The notes beneath the pieces are model-generated. The model was given only the letters and a program-made list of their open reading frames with translations, did no database searches and was not told the origin of the DNA. Positions 50,154-59,896 of a stretch of DNA of 64,000 nucleotides are shown one piece after another. The stretch covers positions 496,001-560,000 of the forward strand of contig JBCDCY010000001.1 in NCBI GenBank assembly GCA_039180875.1, in the 5' to 3' direction. The stretch comes from JBCDCY01 sp039180875 (lineage in GTDB: Bacteria > Pseudomonadota > Alphaproteobacteria > Rhodobacterales > Rhodobacteraceae). Positions within the stretch are counted from its first letter, which is position 1; the number at the start of each line of letters is the position of its first letter. The translations under genes were made by a program, and so were the position numbers.

Positions 50154-52926
50154 GCTTAGACGGAACGACACGGCCAGCGACGCCGCGCCCTTTGCCGCCG
50201 CGATCCGCGACCGCGAGACCCTGCTGGCGGAGATCGCGGCCGCGGCGGGCGATACGACCGACACGGGCTACCGCAAAGCCGCGCTGAAGGTCCTGCGCCA
50301 GGCCCTGGCCGACGGGCGGCAGAGCATCGCCGACGCGCTTGCCGAGATGCCGCTCGCCGGTCGGGATGCGGCCGCGCTGTACTCCGCCCTCACCGATCAG
50401 ATCGTCTGTACGGCGCTCGACGTCGCCGCCCGCTGGCTGCATCCGCTGGCCGCCCCCACCGCGACCCAGCGCCTCGCCGTGCTGGCGGTCGGCGGCTACG
50501 GGCGGGGAGAGATGGCGCCCGCCTCCGACGTCGATCTGCTGTTCCTCACCCCCTGGAAGCAGACCGCCTGGGGCGAGAGCATGATCGAGAGCACGCTCTA
50601 CCTGCTCTGGGATCTGAAGCTGAAGGTCGGCCAGTCGGTGCGCACCGTCGACGAATGCCTGCGCCTCGGCCGCGACGACATCACCATCCGCACGGCCCTG
50701 CTGGAGCGTCGGCCGATCTGGGGGGCGGAGGATCTGACCGCAGAGCTGGAGGAGCGGCTCTGGTCCGAGCTCTTCGCCAGCACCACCGCCGACTTCGTCG
50801 AGGCCAAGCTGGCCGAGCGTGAGCTGCGCCACGACCGCTCCGGCGGCTCGCGCTACCTGGTCGAACCCAACGTGAAAGAGGGCAAGGGCGGGCTCCGCGA
50901 TCTGCAGACCCTCTACTGGATCATGCGCTACGTCGCCGGCGCCGAGGTCGCCCGCGAGGATCTGGAAAGGGACGCCTTCACCGAGGAGGAGATCGCCACC
51001 TTCCACGCGGCGGAGGCGTTCCTCTGGTCGGTGCGCTGCCACATGCACCTGATCGCCGGGCGGGCGACGGAGCAGCTCAGCTTCGATCTGCAGGTCGATG
51101 TCGCCCGCACCCTCGGCTATCGCGACCATGGCGGGCGCCGGGCGGTGGAGCGCTTCATGCAAGACTACTTCACCCACGCCAAGGCGGTGGGCGAGCTCAG
51201 CCGCATCCTGCTGGTGGGGCTCGAAGCCCGCCATCTGAAGCATCGCCCCGGCATCGGCACGGCGATCCGCAAGCTCTTCGGCTTCGGCCGCGACCCGACG
51301 CCGGAGGGTTTCGTGCTGCGCGACGGGCGGATGTCGGTGGCGGACGAGGCGGCGTTCCTCTCCGACCCGCTCAACATGCTGCGGGTCTTCCAGGAGGGGT
51401 TGCGCACCGGCCTGCTGCTGCATTCCGACGCGCTGCGCATGGCCACCCAGAACCTCGACCTGATCGACGAGGCGCTCCGCCAAAAGCCGGCGGCCAACCG
51501 CATCTTCCTCGATCTGCTGCTCGGCCAGGACAATCCGGAGCGCGCGCTCCGCCGGATGAACGAGACCGGCGTGCTCGGCGCCTTCCTGCCGGAGTTCGGG
51601 CGCATCGTGGCGATGATGCAGTTCAATATGTACCACCGCTACACCGTCGATGAGCACATCATCACCTGCGTCTCGATCCTGCACCGCATCGAGCAGGGCG
51701 AGATGACGAAGGAGCTGCCGCTCGCCTCCCGCATCCTGGCCGAGGGGGTGGACCGCACCGCGCTCTACGTCGCACTTCTGCTGCACGACGTCGGCAAGGG
51801 GGCCGATCGCGACCATTCCGAATACGGCGCGGAGATTGCGGCGGAGGTGACGGCGCGCCTGGGGCTGGAGCCTGCCACGGCGGAGCGGGTGGTCTGGCTG
51901 GTGCGCCATCACCTGCTGATGTCGGACACCGCCCAGAAGCGCGACATCGCCGATCCCGGCACGATCAAGGAGTTCGTGCGGGTGGTCCAGACACCGGAAC
52001 GGCTGCGCCTCCTCCTGGTGCTGACCGCCTGCGATATCATGGGGGTCGGGCCCGGGCGCTGGAACAATTGGAAGGCGACGCTCTTGCGCGCCCTGTTTCA
52101 CGAGGCGCGCCAGGTCATCAGCGGCGCCGACGACGGCCAGACCCAGAAGGAGCGGGCCGAGGCGGCAAAGACCGCCCTGGCGGAGGCCCTGGCCGATTGG
52201 GAGCCGGAGGCGCTGGCGCGCGAGCTCGACCGTCACTACACCGCCTATTGGCTCGGCCTCGACACGCCGCTTCACACCGTCTTTGCCGGGCTGTTCGAGG
52301 GCGACCTTGCCCCCGGCGACATCCGCTCCCGCATCGAGGAGGACGCCGATCGCGACGCCACCCGGGCCTGCTTCGTGATGGGCGATCATCCCGGCATCTT
52401 CAGCCGGATCGCCGGGGCGCTCGCCATGGTCGGCGCCAACGTGGTCGACGCCCGCACCTTCACAACCTCAGATGGGCTGGCGGCCAGTGTCTTCTGGCTG
52501 CAGGACGGCGACGGCCAGCCCTACGACACCACGCGCTTGGCCAGCCTGCGCCGCACCATCCGCCGCACCCTCGGCGGCGAGCTGATCGCCAACGACGCGC
52601 TCAGGTCGAAGAACCGCCTGAAGCGGCGCGAGCAGCGCTTCGACGTGCCCACCACCATCCGCTTCGACAACAACGGCTCCGAGCTCTACACGATCATCGA
52701 GGTCGACACCCGCGACCGGCCCCGCCTGCTCTACGATCTGACGAGCGCCCTGGCGGCGAGCAACGTCGCCATCGTCTCCGCCATCATCGCGACCTATGGC
52801 GAGCAGGTGGTCGATGCCTTCTACGTCAAGGATCTGTTCGGATTGAAGCTGCACGAGAGCAAGCACGCAACGATCCGCAAGCGTCTGCTCGCGGCCATCG
52901 AGCGCTCGGCCGAAGGCGCCGCATGA
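50134..52926 (+). CDS. glnD: Bifunctional uridylyltransferase/uridylyl-removing enzyme GlnD
   Basis: 930 residues from TTG at 50134, overlapping the previous gene by 20 bases; a later start is possible but would shorten the N-terminus. The nucleotidyltransferase motif VGGYGRGEMAPASDVDLLFL lies near residues 113-132. The HD domain with LLHDVGKGADRDHSEYG is near 548-564, and two ACT domains follow (FVMGDHPGIFSRIAGALAMV near 747; EVDTRDRPRLLYDLTSALAA near 853). GlnD modifies PII proteins according to glutamine level. The arrangement glnD-murJ with four-base overlap is common in alphaproteobacteria. Confidence 0.96.
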   Translation: MSSPAPELRRNDTASDAAPFAAAIRDRETLLAEIAAAAGDTTDTGYRKAALKVLRQALADGRQSIADALAEMPLAGRDAAALYSALTDQIVCTALDVAARWLHPLAAPTATQRLAVLAVGGYGRGEMAPASDVDLLFLTPWKQTAWGESMIESTLYLLWDLKLKVGQSVRTVDECLRLGRDDITIRTALLERRPIWGAEDLTAELEERLWSELFASTTADFVEAKLAERELRHDRSGGSRYLVEPNVKEGKGGLRDLQTLYWIMRYVAGAEVAREDLERDAFTEEEIATFHAAEAFLWSVRCHMHLIAGRATEQLSFDLQVDVARTLGYRDHGGRRAVERFMQDYFTHAKAVGELSRILLVGLEARHLKHRPGIGTAIRKLFGFGRDPTPEGFVLRDGRMSVADEAAFLSDPLNMLRVFQEGLRTGLLLHSDALRMATQNLDLIDEALRQKPAANRIFLDLLLGQDNPERALRRMNETGVLGAFLPEFGRIVAMMQFNMYHRYTVDEHIITCVSILHRIEQGEMTKELPLASRILAEGVDRTALYVALLLHDVGKGADRDHSEYGAEIAAEVTARLGLEPATAERVVWLVRHHLLMSDTAQKRDIADPGTIKEFVRVVQTPERLRLLLVLTACDIMGVGPGRWNNWKATLLRALFHEARQVISGADDGQTQKERAEAAKTALAEALADWEPEALARELDRHYTAYWLGLDTPLHTVFAGLFEGDLAPGDIRSRIEEDADRDATRACFVMGDHPGIFSRIAGALAMVGANVVDARTFTTSDGLAASVFWLQDGDGQPYDTTRLASLRRTIRRTLGGELIANDALRSKNRLKRREQRFDVPTTIRFDNNGSELYTIIEVDTRDRPRLLYDLTSALAASNVAIVSAIIATYGEQVVDAFYVKDLFGLKLHESKHATIRKRLLAAIERSAEGAA

Positions 52927-54500
52927 TCCGGCGGATCCGCCTCGCCGCCGCCTTCCTCACCGTCGGCGGCTGGACCCTGGCCAGCCGCATCCTCGGCTTC
53001 GCCCGGGACATACTGATCGCCGCGACCCTCGGCGCCGGGCCGGTGGCCGAGGCTTTCGTCGTGGCCTTCGCGCTCCCCAACATGTTCCGCCGGTTCTTTG
53101 CCGAGGGGGCGTTCAACATGGCCTTCGTGCCGATGTACGCCAAGCGATTGGAAACCGGCGAGGACCCGCACGGCTTCGCGGCGGAGGCGCTGGCGGCACT
53201 CGCGAGCGTGCTCTTGGTGCTGACGCTGATCGCCCAGCTCGCCATGCCTTGGCTGGTGCTGGCCATGGCCGGGGGGTTCGCGGGGGATGAGCGCTGGCCG
53301 CTTGCCACCATGCTCGGGCGGATCGTCTTTCCCTACATCCTGCTGATCTCGCTCGCCGCGCTGTTCTCCGGCCTTTTGAACGCCACCGGCCGGTTCTGGG
53401 CGGCGGCGGCGGCGCCGGTCCTGCTGAACGTGATCCTGATCGCGGCGATGGGCGTGGCGGTCAGCCTGGGCTGGGACCTGGGCCTGGCGCTCGGCTGGGG
53501 CGTCGTGCTGGCCGGCATCGCGCAGCTGGCGCTGGTCTGGACCGCCGCCCGGGCCGCCGGCATCGCGCCGGCGCTGCGCCGGCCGCGGCTGACCCCGGCG
53601 ATGAGGCGGCTCGCCATTGTCGCCCTGCCGGCGGCCCTGGCCGGGGGCGTGGTGCAGATCAACCTGCTGGTCGGGCGCCAGGTGGCCAGCTTCTTCGACG
53701 GCGCGGTGGTCTGGCTGAGCTTCGCCGACCGGCTCTACCAACTGCCCCTCGGCGTCGTCGGTATCGCCATTGGCGTGGTGCTGCTGCCCGATCTCGCCCG
53801 CCGGCTGGGGGCGGGGGATGGGGCAGGCGGCCGCGCGGCCTTCAATCGGGCAATGGAGTTCGCGATGGCGCTCAGCCTGCCGGCGGCGGCGGCATTGATG
53901 GTGATCGCCCTACCGCTCACCTCGGTCCTGTTCGAGCGCTTCGCCTTCACCGCGGCCGACAGCGCGGCCACGGCATTGGCCGTGGCAGTCTATGGCGCGG
54001 GCTTGCCGGCCTTTGTGGCGCAGAAGGTGATCTCCCCGGTCTTTTTTGCGCGGGAGGATACGGTGCGGCCGTTTCGCTATGCCCTGGTGGGCATGGCGGT
54101 GAATGCCGGGCTGGCGATCGGGCTCGCGCCGGTGCTCGGCTACATCGCAGCCGCCATCGCCACCAGTGCGGCGGGCTGGATCAACGCCGGGCTGCTCTGG
54201 TGGGGCGCCCGGCGCTACGGCGATGCGGCGGCGCTGGACCCGCGGGCCCGACGCAGCCTGCCACGGTTGCTGATCGCCAGCGCGGTGATGGCGGCCGTGA
54301 TCTTCGGGTTGGCGGAGGCCTTGGCGGGCGCGCTCGCCACGCCCGGATGGCGGATCCTGGCACTTGCGGCCTTGGTCGCGGCGGGCGCGGCGGTCTACGG
54401 GGCGGCGGCGCTCGGCCTCGGCGCCCTCAGGCTCGGCGATCTTCGCCGGGCGGTCGCGCGCCGCGGGGATGGCGCCGCGGCGGCGGAGTTGGGAGAGTGA
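52923..54500 (+). CDS. murJ: Lipid II flippase MurJ
   Basis: 525 residues from ATG at 52923. About 14 membrane segments are evident. Family signatures are TLASRILGFARDILIAATLG (near 17-36), FVVAFALPNMFRRFFAEGAF (near 46-65), NMAFVPMYAKRLE and LPLGVVGIAIGVVLLPDLAR. MurJ flips the peptidoglycan precursor lipid II across the inner membrane. The open frame upstream of 52923 is antisense-like shadow over glnD and is not used. Confidence 0.96.
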   Translation: MIRRIRLAAAFLTVGGWTLASRILGFARDILIAATLGAGPVAEAFVVAFALPNMFRRFFAEGAFNMAFVPMYAKRLETGEDPHGFAAEALAALASVLLVLTLIAQLAMPWLVLAMAGGFAGDERWPLATMLGRIVFPYILLISLAALFSGLLNATGRFWAAAAAPVLLNVILIAAMGVAVSLGWDLGLALGWGVVLAGIAQLALVWTAARAAGIAPALRRPRLTPAMRRLAIVALPAALAGGVVQINLLVGRQVASFFDGAVVWLSFADRLYQLPLGVVGIAIGVVLLPDLARRLGAGDGAGGRAAFNRAMEFAMALSLPAAAALMVIALPLTSVLFERFAFTAADSAATALAVAVYGAGLPAFVAQKVISPVFFAREDTVRPFRYALVGMAVNAGLAIGLAPVLGYIAAAIATSAAGWINAGLLWWGARRYGDAAALDPRARRSLPRLLIASAVMAAVIFGLAEALAGALATPGWRILALAALVAAGAAVYGAAALGLGALRLGDLRRAVARRGDGAAAAELGE

Positions 54501-54502
54501 GC

Positions 54503-54880
54503 GTGCCGACACCCCGTGGGACCGTGGCGCTGCAAACCATTGCGATGCCGGCCGACACCAACGCCAACGGTGATATTTTCGGCGGCTGGTTGATGGCGCA
54601 GATGGACCTCGGCTCCTCCGTCCTCGCCCGCTCCCGCGCCCGGGGCCGCGTCGCTACCGTGGCGGTGGAGGCGATGACCTTCCACCAGCCGGTGCATGTC
54701 GGCGATCTCGTCTCGATCCATGCCGAGATGCTGCGGGAGGGGCGCACCTCGATGCGCGTCGGCGTGGAGGTTTGGGTGACCCGCCAGCCGACGGGCGCGC
54801 ACTTCAAGGTGACCGAGGCGACGTTTACCTTCGTCGCGGTGGATGAGCGCGGCGAGAAGCGCGCCCTGCCGGAGGACTAG
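54503..54880 (+). CDS. Acyl-CoA thioesterase (YciA-like hotdog fold)
   Basis: 125 residues from GTG at 54503, chosen because GGGAG ends seven bases upstream; GTG at 54497 is possible but touches that site. The hotdog motif is MPADTNANGDIFGGWLMAQM with the catalytic Asp-type position, followed by VAVEAMTFHQPVHVGDLVSI and VWVTRQPTGAHFKVTEATFT. The family hydrolyses acyl-CoA to free fatty acid and CoA. The gene follows murJ directly and is probably co-transcribed with it. Confidence 0.9.
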   Translation: MPTPRGTVALQTIAMPADTNANGDIFGGWLMAQMDLGSSVLARSRARGRVATVAVEAMTFHQPVHVGDLVSIHAEMLREGRTSMRVGVEVWVTRQPTGAHFKVTEATFTFVAVDERGEKRALPED

Positions 54881-54893
54881 GGGCGCTGCCCCT
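54879..54893 (+). terminator. Short hairpin overlapping the thioesterase stop
   Basis: AGGGGC (54879-54884) pairs with GCCCCT (54888-54893) around GCT, and is followed by CTTGCTCTTT. The stem starts inside the stop codon. It could act as an intrinsic terminator for the lpoA-glnD-murJ-thioesterase operon, together with the larger palindrome that follows. Confidence 0.5.
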
Positions 54894-54920
54894 CTTGCTC
54901 TTTCCGGAGCAACTCATCCC

Positions 54921-54973
54921 GGGATACTTTTACCAATGCGAAAGCCACTATCTCGCAGTGGTAAGAGTATCCC
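54921..54973. repeat. Long imperfect palindrome between convergent genes
   Basis: A 21-base left arm (54921-54941, GGGATACTTTTACCAATGCGA) pairs with the right arm at 54953-54973 in 19 of 21 positions around an 11-base loop. The arms are less GC-rich than the region. It lies between the ends of the thioesterase (54880) and alkB (54994) genes. It may be a bidirectional terminator or a small palindromic repeat; no second copy was noticed in the window. Confidence 0.65.
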
Positions 54974-54993
54974 CGCCGGAGGCATCTCACTCT

Positions 54994-55599
54994 TCAGGCG
55001 ACCACTCTGAGCGTGAGGTTCAGCCGGCCGCCCTGGGCCAGAAGTGTCGAGGAGCCGAAGCGGATCCGGTCGATGCCGTGATAGGCAAGCCGGGCCGGCC
55101 CGCCCATCACCAACACGTCGCCGCTTTCGAGCGGTACGCTCTTCGTCGGATCGCGGCGCGCCGTGCCGCCGATGCGGAAGGTGGCGGTATCGCCGAGGGA
55201 GATCGACAGCACCGGCCAGGAGAAGTCGCCCTCATCGGCATCGCGGTGCAGGCCCATGCGCGCGCCTTCGCCGTAGAAATTCACCAGGCAGCAATCGGGC
55301 AGACGCTCCGGCTCCGCCAGGGCCCGCCAGATCTCCAGCACGGACTCTGGGATCGGCGGCCGGGCCATGCCCTCGGGATGACGGGGCTCATAGCGGTAGC
55401 CGCGCCGGTCCGTCACCCAGCCCACCCGGCCAGCCGCGGTCATCTGCACCCGCATCGGCCGGCCACCGGGCGTGACCGGTCGGACGAGTGGCGCGGCCGC
55501 GACGATACCCCGTACATCCTCCACCAGCGCATCCTGCGCCGGCCGGTCGAGCCAGCCTTTGAAGAGCCGCGCGCCCCCGATCTCCAGCGATGCTGCCAT
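54994..55599 (-). CDS. alkB: AlkB-like 2-oxoglutarate/Fe(II) dioxygenase
   Basis: 201 residues from ATG at 55599. The iron-binding motif is GLHRDADEGDFSWPVLSISL (His and Asp near residue 115), with the second His in LAYHGIDRI and the 2-oxoglutarate-binding Arg pair in the C-terminal RLNLTLR. Substrate-loop residues NFYGEGARMG precede the HxD. AlkB reverses alkylation damage of DNA or RNA by oxidative demethylation. The frame happens to stay open upstream across the antisense of dnaK, which is not coding. Confidence 0.93.
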   Translation of the reverse strand: MAASLEIGGARLFKGWLDRPAQDALVEDVRGIVAAAPLVRPVTPGGRPMRVQMTAAGRVGWVTDRRGYRYEPRHPEGMARPPIPESVLEIWRALAEPERLPDCCLVNFYGEGARMGLHRDADEGDFSWPVLSISLGDTATFRIGGTARRDPTKSVPLESGDVLVMGGPARLAYHGIDRIRFGSSTLLAQGGRLNLTLRVVA

Positions 55600-55671
55600 G
55601 GCCCGAGCTAGACGCCCCGCCGGATGCCTGTCCACCCGGAAAATCCTCTGAAAGATGGCCGGTCGCGCCGG

Positions 55672-55700
55672 TTGCGAGGGCAAGGCCCGCTGCCTATATA
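55672..55700 (+). promoter_or_regulatory. Candidate heat-shock (sigma-32-type) promoter of dnaK
   Basis: TTGCGA at 55672-55677 and CCTATATA at 55693-55700 are separated by 15 bases and lie about 100 bases upstream of the dnaK ATG. The pattern resembles the alphaproteobacterial RpoH consensus (CTTG-, then CCTATAT-like). No CIRCE element was seen in this region. Confidence 0.5.
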
Positions 55701-55800
55701 CCGCGCGACCTGTTGGGCGCGTCGCGCTCCAACCCGGGATGGCGTGTGGAAGCCGCTTTCGGATCCGCACGCGATCATCGCCAACGAGAAGGGACCCAGA

Positions 55801-57735
<1,935 letters not shown>

Positions 57736-57752
57736 GCCCGATCACGCCCGTC

Positions 57753-57797
57753 GGGGGCGCGGCGCGGGGCCCTGAACGGCCCCTTGCCCACGCCCCC
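57753..57797 (+). terminator. Nested stem-loop after dnaK
   Basis: GGGGGCG (57753-57759) can pair with CGCCCCC (57791-57797), enclosing a smaller stem GGGGCC (57766-57771) with GGCCCC (57778-57783). It lies 17 bases after dnaK and just before the next gene start at 57803. It may reduce read-through from dnaK into the FkbM gene and dnaJ or stabilise the dnaK transcript. Confidence 0.5.
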
Positions 57798-57802
57798 GGC
57801 CC

Positions 57803-58675
57803 GTGGCGATGCACCCGGATGAGCCACCCCCCGCGCCCGATTTCGGCGCCCATGCGCTGCCCCCCTGGGCCGATGCGGTGCGCCGCAGCGCCGCGCTTGT
57901 GCCGCGGCGCTGGATGGTCTCGCTCCTCCGGCGGCTGGCGACGCTCGGGCGGCAGGATCCCTTCGACGTGACGGTGTTTGCAACCATGCACGCCCGGCTT
58001 CATTTGGCGGACAACCGCAGCGAAAAGCGCGCCTTCGCCGGCCCTCAGTTCTGGGATCGGCGGGAGCGGGCGCGGCTCGCGGCCGAGCTGGCGGAGGTGC
58101 CGGACGGTCCGTTCCACTTCGTCGACGCCGGCGCCAATGTCGGCCTCTACTCGCTGGCGCTTCTGGCCAGCGCGCGAGCTGAAGGGGTGGCGCTCCGCGG
58201 TCTCGCCATCGAGTGCGATCCGACGAACATCGCCCGGCTGCGCTTCAACCTCGGGGCCTCCGGCGCCGACGAGATCGCGGTGGTTGAATACGCGCTGGCG
58301 GCCGAGGCTGGCACGCTGCACCTCGCGCCAGCAGTACCCGGCAATCGGGGCGAGATCCGGGTGGCGGCGGAAGGCGTCGCGGTGCGGGCCCGCCCGCTCC
58401 ACGACGTCGTGACGGAGGCCGGCTTTCCCCGGATCGACGCTCTGAAGATCGACATCGAGGGCATGGAGCAGGCGGTGCTCGCCCCGTTCTTCGACACGGC
58501 GCCGCCCGCCCTTTGGCCTCGCCTGATCGTGGTCGAGACCGGGCGCGGCGAGGGCGCCGAAATTCTTGCCCTTCTCGAGACGCACGGCTACGTGCTGGAG
58601 GCACGGCCGGGCATCAACAGCATCTTCTCCCTCCCCCAGAGGGCAATGGCGGAGCAGCCAGATGGCGAAGCGTGA
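57803..58675 (+). CDS. FkbM-family SAM-dependent methyltransferase
   Basis: 290 residues from GTG at 57803 (ATG two codons later possible). The SAM motif is FHFVDAGANVGLYSLALLAS near residues 103-122, followed by GLAIECDPTNIARLRFNLGA and the FkbM signature IDALKIDIEGMEQAVLAPFF near 212-231, then LIVVETGRG. FkbM enzymes O-methylate sugars, lipids or natural products; the substrate here is unknown. The gene lies between dnaK and dnaJ and overlaps dnaJ by 14 bases, so dnaJ translation probably depends on it. This placement is unusual. Confidence 0.9.
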   Translation: MAMHPDEPPPAPDFGAHALPPWADAVRRSAALVPRRWMVSLLRRLATLGRQDPFDVTVFATMHARLHLADNRSEKRAFAGPQFWDRRERARLAAELAEVPDGPFHFVDAGANVGLYSLALLASARAEGVALRGLAIECDPTNIARLRFNLGASGADEIAVVEYALAAEAGTLHLAPAVPGNRGEIRVAAEGVAVRARPLHDVVTEAGFPRIDALKIDIEGMEQAVLAPFFDTAPPALWPRLIVVETGRGEGAEILALLETHGYVLEARPGINSIFSLPQRAMAEQPDGEA

Positions 58676-59813
58676 TTTCTATGATGTCCTGGGCGTCTCC
58701 AAGGGCGCCTCGGCGGAGGAAATCCGCAAGGCCTATCGCGGCAAGGCGAAGGAACTGCACCCCGACCGCAACAAGGACAAGCCGGAGGCCGAGTCGCAGT
58801 TCAAGGAGGTGAACGAGGCCTACGACATCCTGCGCGACGCGGAAAAGAAGGCAGCCTACGACCGCTTCGGCCATGCTGCCTTCGATGGCGGCATGGGGGG
58901 CCCGGGCGGTGGAGGCCAGGGTGGGCCCGACTTCGCTTCCGCCTTCTCCGATGTGTTCGACGATCTGTTCGGCGACTTCATGGGCGGCGGCGGCCGGGCC
59001 CGAAGCGGCCCGCGCGGGCGGCGCGCCAGTCGGGGCTCCGACCTGCGCTACAACATGCGGGTGACGCTGGAGGAGGCGTTCGCCGGCAAGCAGGCAACCA
59101 TCACCGTGCCGGGCTCAGTCCCGTGCGAAGCCTGCTCGGGCACCGGTGCGGAGGGGGGTGCGGAGCCCGTGACCTGCCCGACATGTTCCGGCATCGGCAA
59201 GGTGCGCGCGCAGCAGGGTTTCTTCACGATCGAGCGCACCTGCCCGACCTGCAACGGCCGGGGCCAGGTGATCTCCAACCCCTGCCGCAGCTGCGCCGGT
59301 ACCGGCCGGGTGGAGCGGGAGCGCTCGCTCAGCGTCAACATCCCAGCCGGGGTGGAGACCGGCACCCGCATCCGCCTCGCCGGTGAGGGGGAGGGTGGCG
59401 TGCGCGGCGGACCGTCGGGCGATCTCTACATCTTCATCGAGGTCGGCCCCCACCGGATCTTCGAGCGCGATGCCCAGAACCTGTTCTGCCGCATCCCGGT
59501 GCCTATGGTGACGGCAACGATGGGGGGTGAGATCGAGGCGCCCAACATCGACGGCGGCCGCAGCCGGGTGAAGGTGCCGGCCGGCGTGCAGTCGGGCAAG
59601 CAGCTCCGCCTGCGCGGCAAGGGCATGCCGGCGCTTCGCGGCGGACCGGCCGGCGATCTCTACATCGAGCTGGCGGTCGAGACCCCGGTGAACCTCACCG
59701 CAAAGCAGAAGGAGCTGCTGCGCGAGTTCGAGAAGGCGGGGCGGGAGAACAGCCCCGAAAGCGATGACTTCTTCACCCGGGTGAAGAGCTTCTGGGACGG
59801 CATGCGCGGCTGA
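58662..59813 (+). CDS. dnaJ: Chaperone protein DnaJ (Hsp40)
   Basis: 383 residues from ATG at 58662. The J domain has FYDVLGVSKGASAEEIRKAY and the HPD motif in KELHPDRNKDKP. A Gly-rich linker (GGMGGPGGGGQGGPDFASAF) follows, then four CxxCxGxG zinc-finger motifs (CEACSGTG, CPTCSGIG, CPTCNGRG, CRSCAGTG). The C-terminal substrate domains include VPAGVQSGKQLRLRGKGMPA. DnaJ stimulates DnaK ATPase. Its start lies inside the 3' end of the FkbM gene. Confidence 0.97.
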   Translation: MAKRDFYDVLGVSKGASAEEIRKAYRGKAKELHPDRNKDKPEAESQFKEVNEAYDILRDAEKKAAYDRFGHAAFDGGMGGPGGGGQGGPDFASAFSDVFDDLFGDFMGGGGRARSGPRGRRASRGSDLRYNMRVTLEEAFAGKQATITVPGSVPCEACSGTGAEGGAEPVTCPTCSGIGKVRAQQGFFTIERTCPTCNGRGQVISNPCRSCAGTGRVERERSLSVNIPAGVETGTRIRLAGEGEGGVRGGPSGDLYIFIEVGPHRIFERDAQNLFCRIPVPMVTATMGGEIEAPNIDGGRSRVKVPAGVQSGKQLRLRGKGMPALRGGPAGDLYIELAVETPVNLTAKQKELLREFEKAGRENSPESDDFFTRVKSFWDGMRG

Positions 59814-59837
59814 GGCCCATCTGCTCACCCCCACCCG

Positions 59838-59867
59838 TTGACGCTCCCTCGCCGCGCCGCCTAGAGA
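59838..59867 (+). promoter_or_regulatory. Candidate housekeeping promoter of mutS
   Basis: TTGACG (59838-59843) and TAGAGA (59862-59867) are 18 bases apart and lie 30 bases before the mutS GTG. The -35 box is close to consensus and the -10 box is weak. It is the only plausible pair in the 83-base gap after dnaJ. Confidence 0.4.
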
Positions 59868-59896
59868 AGGCATCCGCCGGACCGGAGCCTGCCCAG

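Noticed and set aside
50089..52389. 766-codon minus-strand open frame opposite glnD
   Set aside because: Shadow of a strongly conserved gene on the plus strand; composition is His/Arg/Gln-rich as expected of antisense frames.
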